Source: SpSt-539 sp964549445
GTDB taxonomy: Bacteria > Planctomycetota > Phycisphaerae > UBA1845 > UTPLA1
Assembly (NCBI GenBank): GCA_964549445.1
Contig: CAZJVS010000001.1
Span: 1-64,000 of the forward strand
DNA: 64,000 bases
Reading direction: 5' to 3'
A program made the position numbers and the translations under genes. The notes below the pieces were generated by a model, which was not told the origin of the DNA, ran no database searches, and was given only the letters and a program-made list of their open reading frames with translations. The first letter of the stretch is position 1; every line of letters starts with the position of its first letter. Below are positions 35,698 through 46,412 of the stretch, one piece after another.

Positions 35698-36627
35698 ATG
35701 CGAATTCTGGTTCCGGGCGCGGCGGGTTTCATCGGCTCACATCTCTGCCGGCGACTACTCCATGACGGGAACGAAGTTGTCGGCATCGACAGTCTGACCA
35801 CGGGTCAGCAACGCAACATCGACGAGCTTTCAACGCACTCCGGATTCTCTTTTCTGCGAGCGGAGATCTCCGAATCGATCGCCGCGCCAGGGCGATTTGA
35901 CATCATTCTGAACATGGCGTGTCCGGCGTCGCCCGTCGATTTTCGCGATAAGGCGATCGAAATCATGACGACCTGCAGCCGCGGGGTCATGAACCTGCTA
36001 GAGCTGGCTCGGCGTGACGGCTGCGTTTTTCTCCAGGCATCGACGAGTGAGTGTTACGGCGATCCGCTGATTCATCCGCAGCCGGAGACGTACTGGGGGA
36101 ACGTTAACCCGATCGGTCCTCGATCGCCCTACGACGAGGGGAAGCGGTTCGCCGAGGCGTTGACCATGAGCTTTCACCGCGTTTACGGGGTGCGGACGCG
36201 TATCGTGCGGATCTTCAACACGTATGGGCCACGGATGCGTGCGAACGATGGGCGGGCGCTTCCGACATTTATCACGCAGGCCCTGAAGAATGAGCCGCTG
36301 ACGGTTCACGGTGACGGCAAGCAAACGCGAAGTTTCTGCTACGTGGATGATCTGGTCGACGGGATTGTGCGGCTGGCCCGCAGCGACATTTCCGAGCCGG
36401 TCAATATCGGCAATGACCAGGAGATCACGATTCTGCAGGCCGCCGAAGAGGTTGTACGGCTCGCCGGAAGCCGGAGTGAAATCCGCTGCGTGCCGCGGCC
36501 GGGTGACGATCCGGAGCGAAGGCGTCCGGACCTCAGCCGGGCCCGCGAACGACTGGGTTGGTCGCCGCAGGTGTCGCGGAGCGACGGGTTTGCGAAGACG
36601 ATCGAGTACTTTCGATCGATGGGGTAG
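35698..36627 (+). CDS. UDP-glucuronate decarboxylase-like SDR
   Basis: This is a 309-aa extended short-chain dehydrogenase. NAD is bound by GAAGFIG (7-13). The catalytic Thr/Ser and Glu are in ASTSECYGDP, with Tyr145 and Lys149 in GPRSPYDEGKR. The run YWGNVNPIGPRSPYDEGKR is the signature of UDP-xylose synthase (Uxs), which decarboxylates UDP-glucuronate. It is probably an envelope-sugar nucleotide enzyme. The ATG at 35698 starts directly at the Rossmann fold, while a longer frame begins inside fabF. Co-transcription with fabF is possible but unproven. Confidence 0.85.
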   Translation: MRILVPGAAGFIGSHLCRRLLHDGNEVVGIDSLTTGQQRNIDELSTHSGFSFLRAEISESIAAPGRFDIILNMACPASPVDFRDKAIEIMTTCSRGVMNLLELARRDGCVFLQASTSECYGDPLIHPQPETYWGNVNPIGPRSPYDEGKRFAEALTMSFHRVYGVRTRIVRIFNTYGPRMRANDGRALPTFITQALKNEPLTVHGDGKQTRSFCYVDDLVDGIVRLARSDISEPVNIGNDQEITILQAAEEVVRLAGSRSEIRCVPRPGDDPERRRPDLSRARERLGWSPQVSRSDGFAKTIEYFRSMG

Positions 36628-36632
36628 GGCGG

Positions 36633-37175
36633 TCAGGCGGCCAGGGTCTTGAGCATCGAGTTGATGCGGCGCAAGGCCTTCGGGCCGAGACGCAAGAACA
36701 AGTCCACGATTTTTCCGATCAGCGTCAGGAATTCCAGCATGTCATCGAGGCGCTTGCGGTAGGCGCGGGCTTCGGCGGCGGCTTCTCCACGCAGCGAGTT
36801 GAGCTCGACGTCGACGAGTTCGCGGCACTTTCGGATCGTTTCGAGGATGGGCTCGACTTCCCGTCGTTTGCGCTGTCGCGTGATGTTTTCGAAGAGCGCC
36901 CAGACGTCGGGGTTGGCGGTGAAATATTCCTTGCGGTCGCCACGTTGATGAACACGCTCGATGAGGCCCCAATCGACGAGGGCGCGGAGACTCATGGAGG
37001 CGTTGCCGCGCGAGATGGCAAGCTGGTCCATGATATCGTCGGTGCAAAGCGGGGCGGTTGAGGCGAACAGGAGGGCGTGAAGCTCCGCCATGGTGCGACT
37101 GATGCCCCAGTAGGCGGCCATCTCACCCCAGCGGCGGACAAACATCGCTTTGGATTGTTCGACGGCGTTCGGCAC
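36633..37175 (-). CDS. GbsR/MarR-type transcriptional regulator
   Basis: This is a 180-aa protein. A winged-helix DNA-binding region (about 25-85) includes AAYWGISRTMAELHALLF, DDIMDQLAISRGNASMSLRAL (recognition helix) and the wing RVHQRGDRKEYF, the pattern of GbsR-family repressors. A helical C-terminal dimerisation part follows. A palindrome at 37192-37209 and a strong promoter at 37212-37240 lie just upstream, so self-repression is likely. It follows cstA on the same strand. Confidence 0.85.
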   Translation of the reverse strand: MPNAVEQSKAMFVRRWGEMAAYWGISRTMAELHALLFASTAPLCTDDIMDQLAISRGNASMSLRALVDWGLIERVHQRGDRKEYFTANPDVWALFENITRQRKRREVEPILETIRKCRELVDVELNSLRGEAAAEARAYRKRLDDMLEFLTLIGKIVDLFLRLGPKALRRINSMLKTLAA

Positions 37176-37191
37176 GGGGCACCTCGTGTAG

Positions 37192-37209
37192 TTTCAGATT
37201 AATCTGAAA
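37192..37209. promoter_or_regulatory. Perfect 18-bp palindromic operator
   Basis: TTTCAGATT/AATCTGAAA is a perfect inverted repeat with no spacer. It lies 16 bp upstream of the GbsR-type gene and two bases after the -10 element, so it covers the expected transcription start. A dimeric winged-helix regulator bound here would block transcription. Confidence 0.75.
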
Positions 37210-37211
37210 AT

Positions 37212-37240
37212 ATTATAGAGTCGGTATTTTCGCGAGGCAA
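37212..37240 (-). promoter_or_regulatory. Promoter of the GbsR-type regulator
   Basis: On the minus strand TTGCCT (37235-37240) is followed after exactly 17 bases by a perfect TATAAT (37212-37217). The element starts ten bases after the cstA stop. The palindromic operator lies immediately downstream. Confidence 0.75.
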
Positions 37241-37249
37241 GGCTCTTCT

Positions 37250-39109
37250 TCAGGCGGCCGCGGGGTCGTCGAGTGCGGCGGGGATTCGGGCGGGGAGGTG
37301 GGCACGCATGGCGGCAAGCCAGCGGCGGGCGCAGATCGCGACGATGAAGAAGGCGCAGGCGATCATCAGCAGGATCAGGGCGGTGTTCAGCCCGCCTTTG
37401 AGGGCATCGGCCGGACCGCCAGCTCGAATCATGGGGAGCAGTTGCAGGCGAATCTGTGTGATTCCGCCGGCGGTGGTCGTCACCAGAACCCAGCACATTG
37501 GCACCAGAGTGATCCAGACATAGCGGGCGCGGCCGGCGTTGAAGAGCAGGGTCGAGACGATCGCCAGTGCGATGGCGGCCAACATCTGATTGGCGATGCC
37601 GAACATCGGCCAGATCGTGGCGATGCTGCCGCTCCAGAGGAAGGAGGCCCAGCCGACGACGATGACCCCGGTGCTGAGGATCACACCGGGCCACCACCCG
37701 GGGCGTTCGAAGTTGCGGACCCAGGGGCCGAGGAAAGTGAAGCGGGCGAAGAACTCCTGAAGCAGGAAGCGGGCAATGCGAGTGCCGGTGTCGATCGTCG
37801 TGAGGATGAACAGGGCCTCGAACATGATGGCAAAGTGGTACCAGATGGCCATGACCTTGCCGTTGGTCAGGAGAGGGAGATTAGAGAATATCTTTGCCAT
37901 GCCGACGGCGAGGGTGGGGGCGCCGCCAGTACGCCCTTCGAGATGCTCCCCGACGGCGTGTTCGAGGTCGTGTAGGTCGACGGCCTTGAAGTTGTATTTC
38001 GCCACTTTGTCCGGGGGTGTGTTGATGAGGTAGTAATCATTCGGGTCCAGGCCGGTGACGGCGACGAGGGCGATGATGCCGACGAGCGATTCGATGAGCA
38101 TGCAACCGAAACCGATGGGGCGGGCGTGCGATTCCTTGGCGATCATCTTTGGGGTGGTGCCGCTAGAAACGAGGGCGTGAAAGCCGCTGATCGCGCCGCA
38201 CATGATGGTGATAAATACCATCGGGAACACCGATCCGGCGATGACGGGGCCGCCGCCGGCCGTTGCGAAGGGTGTAAGGGCTGGAATGCGAAGGGTTGGG
38301 CGGACGATCAGCACGCCGGCCACGAGCAGGATGATCGTGCCGATTTTCATGAAGGCGCTGAGGTAGTCGCGGGGGCACAGCAGCAGCCAGACGGGCAGGA
38401 CGCTGGCAATGAATCCGTAGGCGGCCATGGCGACGATGATCTGATTTCGGGTCAACAGGAACTGCTTGCCCCAATCGTGCGTCTGGGCGAATTGGCCTGC
38501 CCAGACTGCGACGAGCAGCAGGATCACGCCGATGACGGACGCTTCGACGACGGCGCCTTTGCGAAAGATGTACATGTACCAGCCCATCAAGAAAGCGATT
38601 GGGATGGTGCAGGCGATCGTAAACGTTCCCCAGGAGCTTTCGGCGAGGGCGTTCACGACGGCCGAGCCGAGGCCGGCCAAGGCGATGATCACGATGAAGA
38701 GGATTGCGACGGCCGTGACCAGGCCGCCGACTGGCCCGATTTCCTGGCGAGCGATTTCGGCGAGGGAGCGGCCGTTGCGGCGAATGGACGCGGTCAGGAC
38801 GACAAAGTCCTGCACGGCCCCGCCGATCACCACGCCGATGAGGAGCCAGAAGAACCCGGGCGCCCATCCGAACTGGGCCGCCAAGACTGGTCCGATGAGC
38901 GGTCCGGCGCCGGAAATGGCGGCGAAATGGTGCCCGAAGAGGACCCACTTATTGGTGGGGTGGTAGTTATGGCCGTCGTTGAGGCGGTGGGCCGGGGTGA
39001 CGCGATCGTCGTTCAGGACCATGACGCGGGCTGCGATGAAGGCGGAATAGTAACGATACGCGAGTGCGAGGACGGCGAGGGCGGTGAGGACGAGCCAGAG
39101 CGAGTTCAA
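37250..39109 (-). CDS. cstA: CstA-type peptide/pyruvate transporter
   Basis: This is a 619-aa membrane protein with many helices. Family landmarks include HRLNDGHNYHPTNKWVLFGHHFAAISGAGPLIGP, shown here by KWVLFGHHFAAISGAGPLIG, then WLLIGVVIGGAVQDF and SGTTPKMIAKESHARPIG. CstA proteins import peptides (or pyruvate) during carbon starvation. The start appears to be a TTG at 39109 with CGGAG upstream; an internal start is less likely because homology begins at once. The GbsR-type regulator lies downstream. Confidence 0.93.
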   Translation of the reverse strand: MNSLWLVLTALAVLALAYRYYSAFIAARVMVLNDDRVTPAHRLNDGHNYHPTNKWVLFGHHFAAISGAGPLIGPVLAAQFGWAPGFFWLLIGVVIGGAVQDFVVLTASIRRNGRSLAEIARQEIGPVGGLVTAVAILFIVIIALAGLGSAVVNALAESSWGTFTIACTIPIAFLMGWYMYIFRKGAVVEASVIGVILLLVAVWAGQFAQTHDWGKQFLLTRNQIIVAMAAYGFIASVLPVWLLLCPRDYLSAFMKIGTIILLVAGVLIVRPTLRIPALTPFATAGGGPVIAGSVFPMVFITIMCGAISGFHALVSSGTTPKMIAKESHARPIGFGCMLIESLVGIIALVAVTGLDPNDYYLINTPPDKVAKYNFKAVDLHDLEHAVGEHLEGRTGGAPTLAVGMAKIFSNLPLLTNGKVMAIWYHFAIMFEALFILTTIDTGTRIARFLLQEFFARFTFLGPWVRNFERPGWWPGVILSTGVIVVGWASFLWSGSIATIWPMFGIANQMLAAIALAIVSTLLFNAGRARYVWITLVPMCWVLVTTTAGGITQIRLQLLPMIRAGGPADALKGGLNTALILLMIACAFFIVAICARRWLAAMRAHLPARIPAALDDPAAA

Positions 39110-39200
39110 ACGTGCCGACTCCGGGGCCGAAGGATCGGAAGACGGTAGAACCGAGCGGCGGGCGCGTCAAGCGGCAGGCGCGGGCGAAAGCAAAAGGCAA

Positions 39201-39230
39201 TCGGCCCGCTCGCGGGTGCGAACGGGCCGA
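39201..39230 (-). terminator. Putative terminator after the thaumatin-like gene
   Basis: TCGGCCCG/CGGGCCGA form an 8-bp stem around a 14-base loop. Read on the minus strand a T-rich stretch (TTGCCTTTTGCTTT) follows. The hairpin begins about 38 bases after the stop at 39268. Confidence 0.55.
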
Positions 39231-39267
39231 GGCGTAACCGATTTTCTCGGAGGCGAAGCGAGAAGAA

Positions 39268-40077
39268 CTACGAACCGCAGAACAGCGGTGGTTCCGAATT
39301 GGGAGTCCAACCGTTAAATATGATGGTGACGGTTCCGCCGAATTGTGCGTCGCCGGCTCGCTGAACATTGCACGATTGCGCGGCCGAGAGTTCGGCGGCG
39401 GGCGGGACGTCGTTCGGCGCCGGGCAACCCGCGATCGGATTGGGCGGGTTGCCGTTGCCGGTGCAGGTCGTGGCCTGCCAGCCGTACACACCGGGGATGT
39501 TCGCGTTCTGGCCGATCTGCTTGTTCGCGAATGACGTGACGGGATCGGGTGAGACGTTGTCCGTCCAGGTTGCGCCGCCGTTGAGCTGATACTCGATGAA
39601 GGCGTTCGTGCCGTTGACGTTGCTGATGTCGACGGTTTCACCGGGATAGTTCAACGTGAACTCGGCGAGATTCGTTGCGTTTGGATAGCAGGCCCCGCCG
39701 CCGCATCCCATGTCGGTGAAGGTCGGCCCGAATGCGATGTTGCCGCTGAAGCTGCGATCGCCGGAGTCGAATGAGAGAGCAGCGCCCGGCCCAATGATGG
39801 CGGATCCCTTCAGAAATGTTCCGTCGAGGTGGGGAACGATGCCCCACCAGAAGGGGAGTTGCAGGACGCTGTCGATTGCATAGCCCTTTCCCAGCGTGAC
39901 GAGGACCGGGACCGGCGCACCCGTGTTGTTTCGGATCACGAGCTTCGTGCCCGTGCCGTGTCCTCCCGGGATAATGTCTTCGATGCAGCATGCCGCAACG
40001 GCAAAGAGAATTGTTGGAGTGACGACTGCCGCCAGGAGGGTCAACTTGGCTCGGGAGGGCTTGAAGGACTGCGGCAT
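39268..40077 (-). CDS. Thaumatin-like lipoprotein (intact copy)
   Basis: This is a 269-aa protein from ATG 40077, with TGGAG eight bases upstream. The signal peptide ends FAVAAC, with Cys30 as lipidation site. The body is beta-rich with many cysteines. TKLVIRNNTGAPVPVLV near the start and ATNLAEFTLNYPGETVDISNV later recall the thaumatin fold (compare TLAEFTLN...YDISxVDGFN of thaumatin-like proteins). This match is distant. A broken paralogue lies at 40998-41813. The function is unknown; a surface binding or hydrolytic role is possible. Confidence 0.7.
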   Translation of the reverse strand: MPQSFKPSRAKLTLLAAVVTPTILFAVAACCIEDIIPGGHGTGTKLVIRNNTGAPVPVLVTLGKGYAIDSVLQLPFWWGIVPHLDGTFLKGSAIIGPGAALSFDSGDRSFSGNIAFGPTFTDMGCGGGACYPNATNLAEFTLNYPGETVDISNVNGTNAFIEYQLNGGATWTDNVSPDPVTSFANKQIGQNANIPGVYGWQATTCTGNGNPPNPIAGCPAPNDVPPAAELSAAQSCNVQRAGDAQFGGTVTIIFNGWTPNSEPPLFCGS

Positions 40078-40352
40078 CGCATTAACTCCACTTCGCATGT
40101 GACGCAAGGATTGCCGGCTGCGCAGCCGACCAGATACGTCCGTCTCCGCGGCGCGCGGGGGCGGCGATCTCTGCTCGGGTTCTCGGCTGGTTGCATTCGA
40201 CGCATTAGTTTCCGGCGGTAATCGAGGTGGCGGATGGAGGCAGCGTCCGAAAAAAAATGGCTGACGCGAAATTCGAGTCCAGCTCGCGCCGGAGCGAGAA
40301 CTCCCGGCCGTTGTGGTTGCGAAGTCCGAAAGTACGATCGAGCGAGCACGTC

Positions 40353-40847
40353 TTAGCGCTGGAGACTCGATTTGCCGAGCCGTGACCACGGAATGACTAC
40401 CTGCTTCGGACCGAGCGAGTTCATCGCGCGCTCGGCGGCATCGCGTCCCCACGATTCTCCGATCCGCATGCATTCTTTCGCAATCTGAGGTTCGACTTCG
40501 GCGAGTTTGAGGCCGGTCGGCGTTTGATAGAACGCGATCATGTCATCCAACTCGGAGGAGGTGAAATAGCGGGCGTACACGGGCACGACGCGATCGATCA
40601 GATCGGTGGGGCGTAACTCCTGCTTGAATCGATCGACGAAGCCATTTGGCAGGTTCGGGCAGGTTTTGAAAAGTTCGTAGATCCGGTCGAGTACGTCGGA
40701 AGCGATACGATCGGCTCCCTGCAGCGAAAGCAGTGTGCGGACGCGTTGCTCGCGCTGCGACTGGGCCCGGGCAGAATAGACATAGACTCCGATTGAAATC
40801 ACGATGACGACGGCTGATGCGAGAAAAAGTGGCGGTTCGCGTTTCAT
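40353..40847 (-). CDS. Exported DUF2059 protein
   Basis: This is a 164-aa protein from ATG 40847, with GGAGAG upstream. A single N-terminal helix (FLASAVVIVISIGVYVYSA) exports or anchors it. The segment VVPVYARYFTSSELDDMIAFYQTPTGLKLAEVEPQIA has the DUF2059 core motif (Y...FT..EL..AFY.T..G.K). DUF2059 proteins are periplasmic and of unknown role. It sits between the two thaumatin-like genes. Confidence 0.8.
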   Translation of the reverse strand: MKREPPLFLASAVVIVISIGVYVYSARAQSQREQRVRTLLSLQGADRIASDVLDRIYELFKTCPNLPNGFVDRFKQELRPTDLIDRVVPVYARYFTSSELDDMIAFYQTPTGLKLAEVEPQIAKECMRIGESWGRDAAERAMNSLGPKQVVIPWSRLGKSSLQR

Positions 40848-40931
40848 CGAAGCTCTCCAATCCGGCGGCCTGACGCTGGTCGCGTCCTCATCATAACGGG
40901 TGAGTAGTCCGGAAATGATCATCCAAATGAA

Positions 40932-40972
40932 ATCACCCGATCCATTCCGTGGTGCGGAGCAGACCGGGTGAT
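40932..40972 (-). terminator. Putative terminator after the broken thaumatin-like gene
   Basis: ATCACCCG/CGGGTGAT form a perfect 8-bp stem around a 25-base loop, 26 bases after the stop at 40998. On the minus strand TTCATTTGG follows, which is only moderately T-rich. Confidence 0.4.
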
Positions 40973-40997
40973 CGAGTTCGCGGACCTTACAGGACTG

Positions 40998-41813
40998 TCA
41001 GTTGCTGCAGCCGGCGGGGGGCTGAGAATTGGGCGTCCAGCCGTTGAAGTTGATGGTTACGTCGCCGCCAAAGCTCGCATTCCCAGCCCGCTGGACGTTG
41101 CAGAGCTGCGAACTGGAAAGCTCGGCGGTTCCGGGGCCGTTGTTGGGGGCCGGACAACCGTTAACCGGGTCCGGCGGGTTGGCGTTGCCGGTGCAGGTCG
41201 TGGCCTGCCACCCATAGACGCCGGGGATGTTTGCGTTCTGTCCGATATCCTTGTTTGCGAAGCTGGCAATGGGTGAGGGGGAGACATTGTCTGTCCACGG
41301 CGGGCCGCCATCAAGTTTGAACTCAATAAAGGCATTGGTTCCATTGACGTTGCTGATGTCAACCGTTTCACCGGGGTGATTGATTGTAAACTCGGCCAGA
41401 TTCGTCGCGTTCGGGTAGCACTGCGAGCCGCCGCAGCCCATCGCCGCAAAAGTCGGGCCAAAGGCGAAGTTGCCACTGAAGCTGCGATTGCCCGAATTGA
41501 AGTCGACGGCGGCGTTTGGGCCCAAAGTGAACGTTCCCTTGAGTCCTGTTCCATCGGGATAGGGCGTGATGTTCCAAGATGCCGGAAGTTGATTGACGTT
41601 GCCGATCCCGTATCCCGCCCCGAGCGTGATAAGAACAGGAACGGGCGAGCCGGTCGTATTTCAAACTCGCAGATTCGTGCCAATGCCGAAGAGTCGTCCG
41701 ATGCCCGGGGGCCCGTGGTTAGAACATGCCGCCACCGCGAGCGCCATCGACGGAACGGCGATCAAAGCAAGCGAAAAGAGTTTCGATCGGGATAGGGCGG
41801 ACGAATTCGTCAT
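40998..41813 (-). pseudogene. Thaumatin-like lipoprotein interrupted by a TGA stop
   Basis: The frame from ATG 41813 (AGGAG nine bases upstream) starts with a lipoprotein signal (ALAVAAC, Cys30), exactly as in the paralogue at 39268-40077. It stops at codon 51 (TGA, plus-strand 41661-41663), then continues in the same frame without further stops to 40998. The interrupted site reads TNLRV-stop-NTTGSPVPVL where the intact copy has TKLVIRNNTGAPVPVL, so the stop replaces an Arg codon (CGA or AGA to TGA). All downstream motifs are conserved, including ATNLAEFTINHPGETVDI. It is a recent pseudogene or a sequencing error. Confidence 0.75.
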
Positions 41814-42033
41814 GCTTCCAGCTCCTGGGGCAGTCGAGCTTTGTCGTGACAACGGTCAGTGCCTGCCGGTTGACCGAGTGGAACCGGCTACGCCGCCGGT
41901 CCGTTTGGAATGAAGCTACCGTGCGTCGGCACGTATTTCTATCGGACTTGGCCGAATGCGCGGCGAGTCCTGGCGCGCACCGTCACCGGCCAATGACTCG
42001 TTGGCGTTTGGATCCGGACTCGGATCGTGTTCG

Positions 42034-42192
42034 CTAGACGAACTTGCAGGCAAGGATCTTGCTGAACAGGTGCAGCAGGTCCATTTTGGTCTGCAAGTGG
42101 AGGGTATTGACGGCAAGCGCAACGGCTGGCTCGACGGCGACCAAAATGGGCCGGAAGAAGGTTTCGAGAAAGCCGCAATAGAACGGTTCCAT
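42034..42192 (-). CDS. Possible 52-aa small protein
   Basis: A short frame starts at ATG 42192 with AAAGGA six bases upstream, giving MEPFYCGFLETFFRP, then a hydrophobic stretch (ILVAVEPAVALAVNTLHL) and a TAG stop. The 41814-42356 stretch between the broken thaumatin-like gene and rpsA otherwise shows no gene. The good ribosome site and hydrophobic middle are the only support, and there is no known family. Confidence 0.35.
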   Translation of the reverse strand: MEPFYCGFLETFFRPILVAVEPAVALAVNTLHLQTKMDLLHLFSKILACKFV

Positions 42193-42356
42193 TGGATTCC
42201 TTTCGTCTCAGCACAGCATCGGGCTGAGGTCCCCGAGGCACTACTTGTATTTCGGCACGCGAGGGCGCCCAGCCGCTACGAATCCGGTTCGCAGGGCAGC
42301 CCAATCAAGACACGCGTCGGCCAGCGTTTACACCGGCCGATGCGGTCTGTCGGTTG

Positions 42357-44195
<1,839 letters not shown>

Positions 44196-44347
44196 GGTAA
44201 AGAGACAGTCTCCGCAGGTCGTCGGCTTTTTGGGGCCGGCGACTGGCGGCGTTGCGCGTCCGAACGGCCGGACACGTCGGGTTAAGGTTTTTCCGGGTCG
44301 CCGCGGTGGGACCAACCGCACGCGAATGGCGACGACTCGGTGCGAGA

Positions 44348-44375
44348 AGTATAGCGGAAGGCGGATCGGCTGCAA
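44348..44375 (-). promoter_or_regulatory. Putative rpsA promoter
   Basis: On the minus strand TTGCAG (44370-44375) is followed after 16 bases by TATACT (44348-44353). This would give a leader of about 145 bases before rpsA, long enough for S1 autoregulation. Confidence 0.45.
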
Positions 44376-44488
44376 ATCGTTTGTGGATGGAAGGAAACGG
44401 GCGGGCGACTGGTGTATGGCGATTGTGAAATGGGGGCGGCTGCGAGGCCAATGCCGGGACGGAACCGGATAGACTTGGCGACCGAATC

Positions 44489-46378
44489 GTGACAGATACT
44501 CCCTCGACGTCTCTGAGCCGCGTTCGCAAAGTCCTTGAGGGGCGGCAACTGCCATTGGTGGTTACGGTCCTTGCACTGGCACTGTGTAGTCCGGGACTCT
44601 TTTCGGGGTTGGTGGTTGACGACTACCTGCATCGGGCGGCATTGCTGGGGGCACCCGGCTATCCGGAGTTGCGACGTCCGGCCGGAGACGCCTATGCGTT
44701 CGTTCGGGGCGGGCCTCAGGCGATTCAGCGCGACATGAAGCGGGGAATTCTCCCGTGGTGGTCGTCGCCGAATTTGCGGCTGGCGTTCTGGCGACCGCTG
44801 TCGGGATGGCTTCACTGGATTGACTGGCACGCGTGGCCGAACCACCCGGTTCTGATGCATCTGCACTCATTCGTCTGGCTTGCCGTGGCGACTTTTGCGG
44901 CGGCCGTGTTCTACCGGCGGTTGATCCGGCCGATGTGGGTGGGTGGCCTCGCGGCACTGATTTTCGCGATCGACGACGCGCGGGCTGCGGCGGCAATCTG
45001 GATCGCCGATCGAAATGCGATCAGCGGGTTGGCGCTTGGTTTGCTGGCGCTGCTTTCGTATCAAAGTGCGCGGAGCGGACGCGGGCGATCGGGAGTTTGG
45101 CTCACGCCGGTGCTGTTTGGGCTGGCGCTGCTGGCGAACGAGGGATCGATTGCGATTGCCGGATATCTGGCGGCGTACGCCGCGTTCGTTGACACAGGAC
45201 CGTGGTTGCGGCGAGTGACGGGCCTTTTTCCATGTGCTGCGGTCGCGTTCGTCTGGCTGATTGCGTACAGGGCCGGCGGTTACGGGGTCCACGATGCAAC
45301 GATGTATATCGATCCGATCGGGGAGAGCGGGCGCTTTCTGCGAGCGGCGATGACGCATCTGCCGCTGCTGGTGTGGGGGCAGTGGATGACGCCACCGGCC
45401 GAGCTGTCGATGTTCCTCTCGCGCGGTGCGGTGCTTCTGTTTGCCGCATTGGGCGGCGGGTTTGCCCTGTTGCTGGCTTGGATCATCTGGCCGTTGTTGA
45501 AGCGTGATCCGGTCGCACGATTCTTCGCGGCGGGGATGTTGTTCGCGATCGTGCCAGTCTGCGCGACGACGGCCCAGGATCGGTTGTTACAGATCGTCGG
45601 GGTCGGCGGAGCGGGTTTGATTGCTCTCTTTCTGGCGGGCGTTGCGGAGCGGGCGGATTGGGTCAGGAGCCGCGGATTCGGGCGAGGTTGTTCTCGCGTG
45701 CTGGCGGTTGTGCTGGTTGTCGTGCATCTGATTGTGGCACCGGTTCACCTCGCGCTGTCCGGGGAGCAATATCGCAATCTCGGACGGACGATGGAACGGA
45801 CCGCAGCGACCCTCCCGGCCGACGAGGCGTCGCGAGGGAAGCAATGGCTCGTCGTTTACACGCCGTCGGCGTTTTTCACTCTGTTTTCGCCTGCCGTGCG
45901 GGCGATGCGAGGCGAGACAGCGCCGGAACGTCTGGTTGTGCTATCGGCGGGGATTCGCGGCGCCGAGATTGAGCGCCGCGATGCAAAGACGCTTCGGATT
46001 CGGATGCCGGGTGGGTTTCTTCCTCGTCCCGGGACACCGGCGCCGGAGCGATCGGCCGGAGCGATCGAGTTTGACGTGAGTTATGTATCGCAACTCCTGG
46101 ACTTGTTGTTTCGGCGCGATGACGCGCGCTTTGCACGCGGAGACACCGTAGGGCTCGGCGGGCTCGATATCGAAGTGACGCGCGTGACTGAGAATGGGCG
46201 GGCAGAGGAAGTCGAGTACCGCTTTGATCGGCCGCTGGACGATGGCGGGTATCGTTGGTTGATCTGGAACGAGCGGGGCGGGTATGAGGAGTTTACGTTG
46301 CCTGCCATCGGGGAGGTGCGGACGATGAGCCCGGCGACGTTGACGCGGACCAAGGCGGGGGCAAAGAAGGCACGTTGA
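44489..46378 (+). CDS. Multipass membrane protein, possibly GT-C-like
   Basis: This is a 629-aa protein from GTG 44489 with about ten hydrophobic helices. The first external loop carries LVVDDYLHRA, an acidic pair placed as in GT-C glycosyltransferases, though the rest differs from the paralogues at 22956-26159. A ~150-residue soluble C-terminal part (RTLRIRMPGG-like beta sequence, then a basic tail RTKAGAKKAR) follows. It is divergent from rpsA and 34 bases upstream of the ABC-F gene. No substrate can be assigned. Confidence 0.65.
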   Translation: MTDTPSTSLSRVRKVLEGRQLPLVVTVLALALCSPGLFSGLVVDDYLHRAALLGAPGYPELRRPAGDAYAFVRGGPQAIQRDMKRGILPWWSSPNLRLAFWRPLSGWLHWIDWHAWPNHPVLMHLHSFVWLAVATFAAAVFYRRLIRPMWVGGLAALIFAIDDARAAAAIWIADRNAISGLALGLLALLSYQSARSGRGRSGVWLTPVLFGLALLANEGSIAIAGYLAAYAAFVDTGPWLRRVTGLFPCAAVAFVWLIAYRAGGYGVHDATMYIDPIGESGRFLRAAMTHLPLLVWGQWMTPPAELSMFLSRGAVLLFAALGGGFALLLAWIIWPLLKRDPVARFFAAGMLFAIVPVCATTAQDRLLQIVGVGGAGLIALFLAGVAERADWVRSRGFGRGCSRVLAVVLVVVHLIVAPVHLALSGEQYRNLGRTMERTAATLPADEASRGKQWLVVYTPSAFFTLFSPAVRAMRGETAPERLVVLSAGIRGAEIERRDAKTLRIRMPGGFLPRPGTPAPERSAGAIEFDVSYVSQLLDLLFRRDDARFARGDTVGLGGLDIEVTRVTENGRAEEVEYRFDRPLDDGGYRWLIWNERGGYEEFTLPAIGEVRTMSPATLTRTKAGAKKAR

Positions 46379-46412
46379 GCACGTCGGCGCGAGAGTGTGA
46401 TAGACTGGCTCG

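Noticed and set aside
30225..36627. Fatty-acid genes as a polyketide-type biosynthetic cluster
   Set aside because: Each gene is a single-domain housekeeping enzyme in the common bacterial order, and no tailoring enzymes are present.
38126..39148. 340-aa plus-strand frame opposite cstA
   Set aside because: Low-complexity Asp/Gly/Glu/Arg-rich shadow of a clearly recognised transporter on the other strand.
41661..41663. TGA in the thaumatin-like gene as a selenocysteine codon
   Set aside because: The intact paralogue has Arg here and no Sec-requiring motif is present. The molybdoenzyme in this window also uses Cys, giving no sign of Sec coding.
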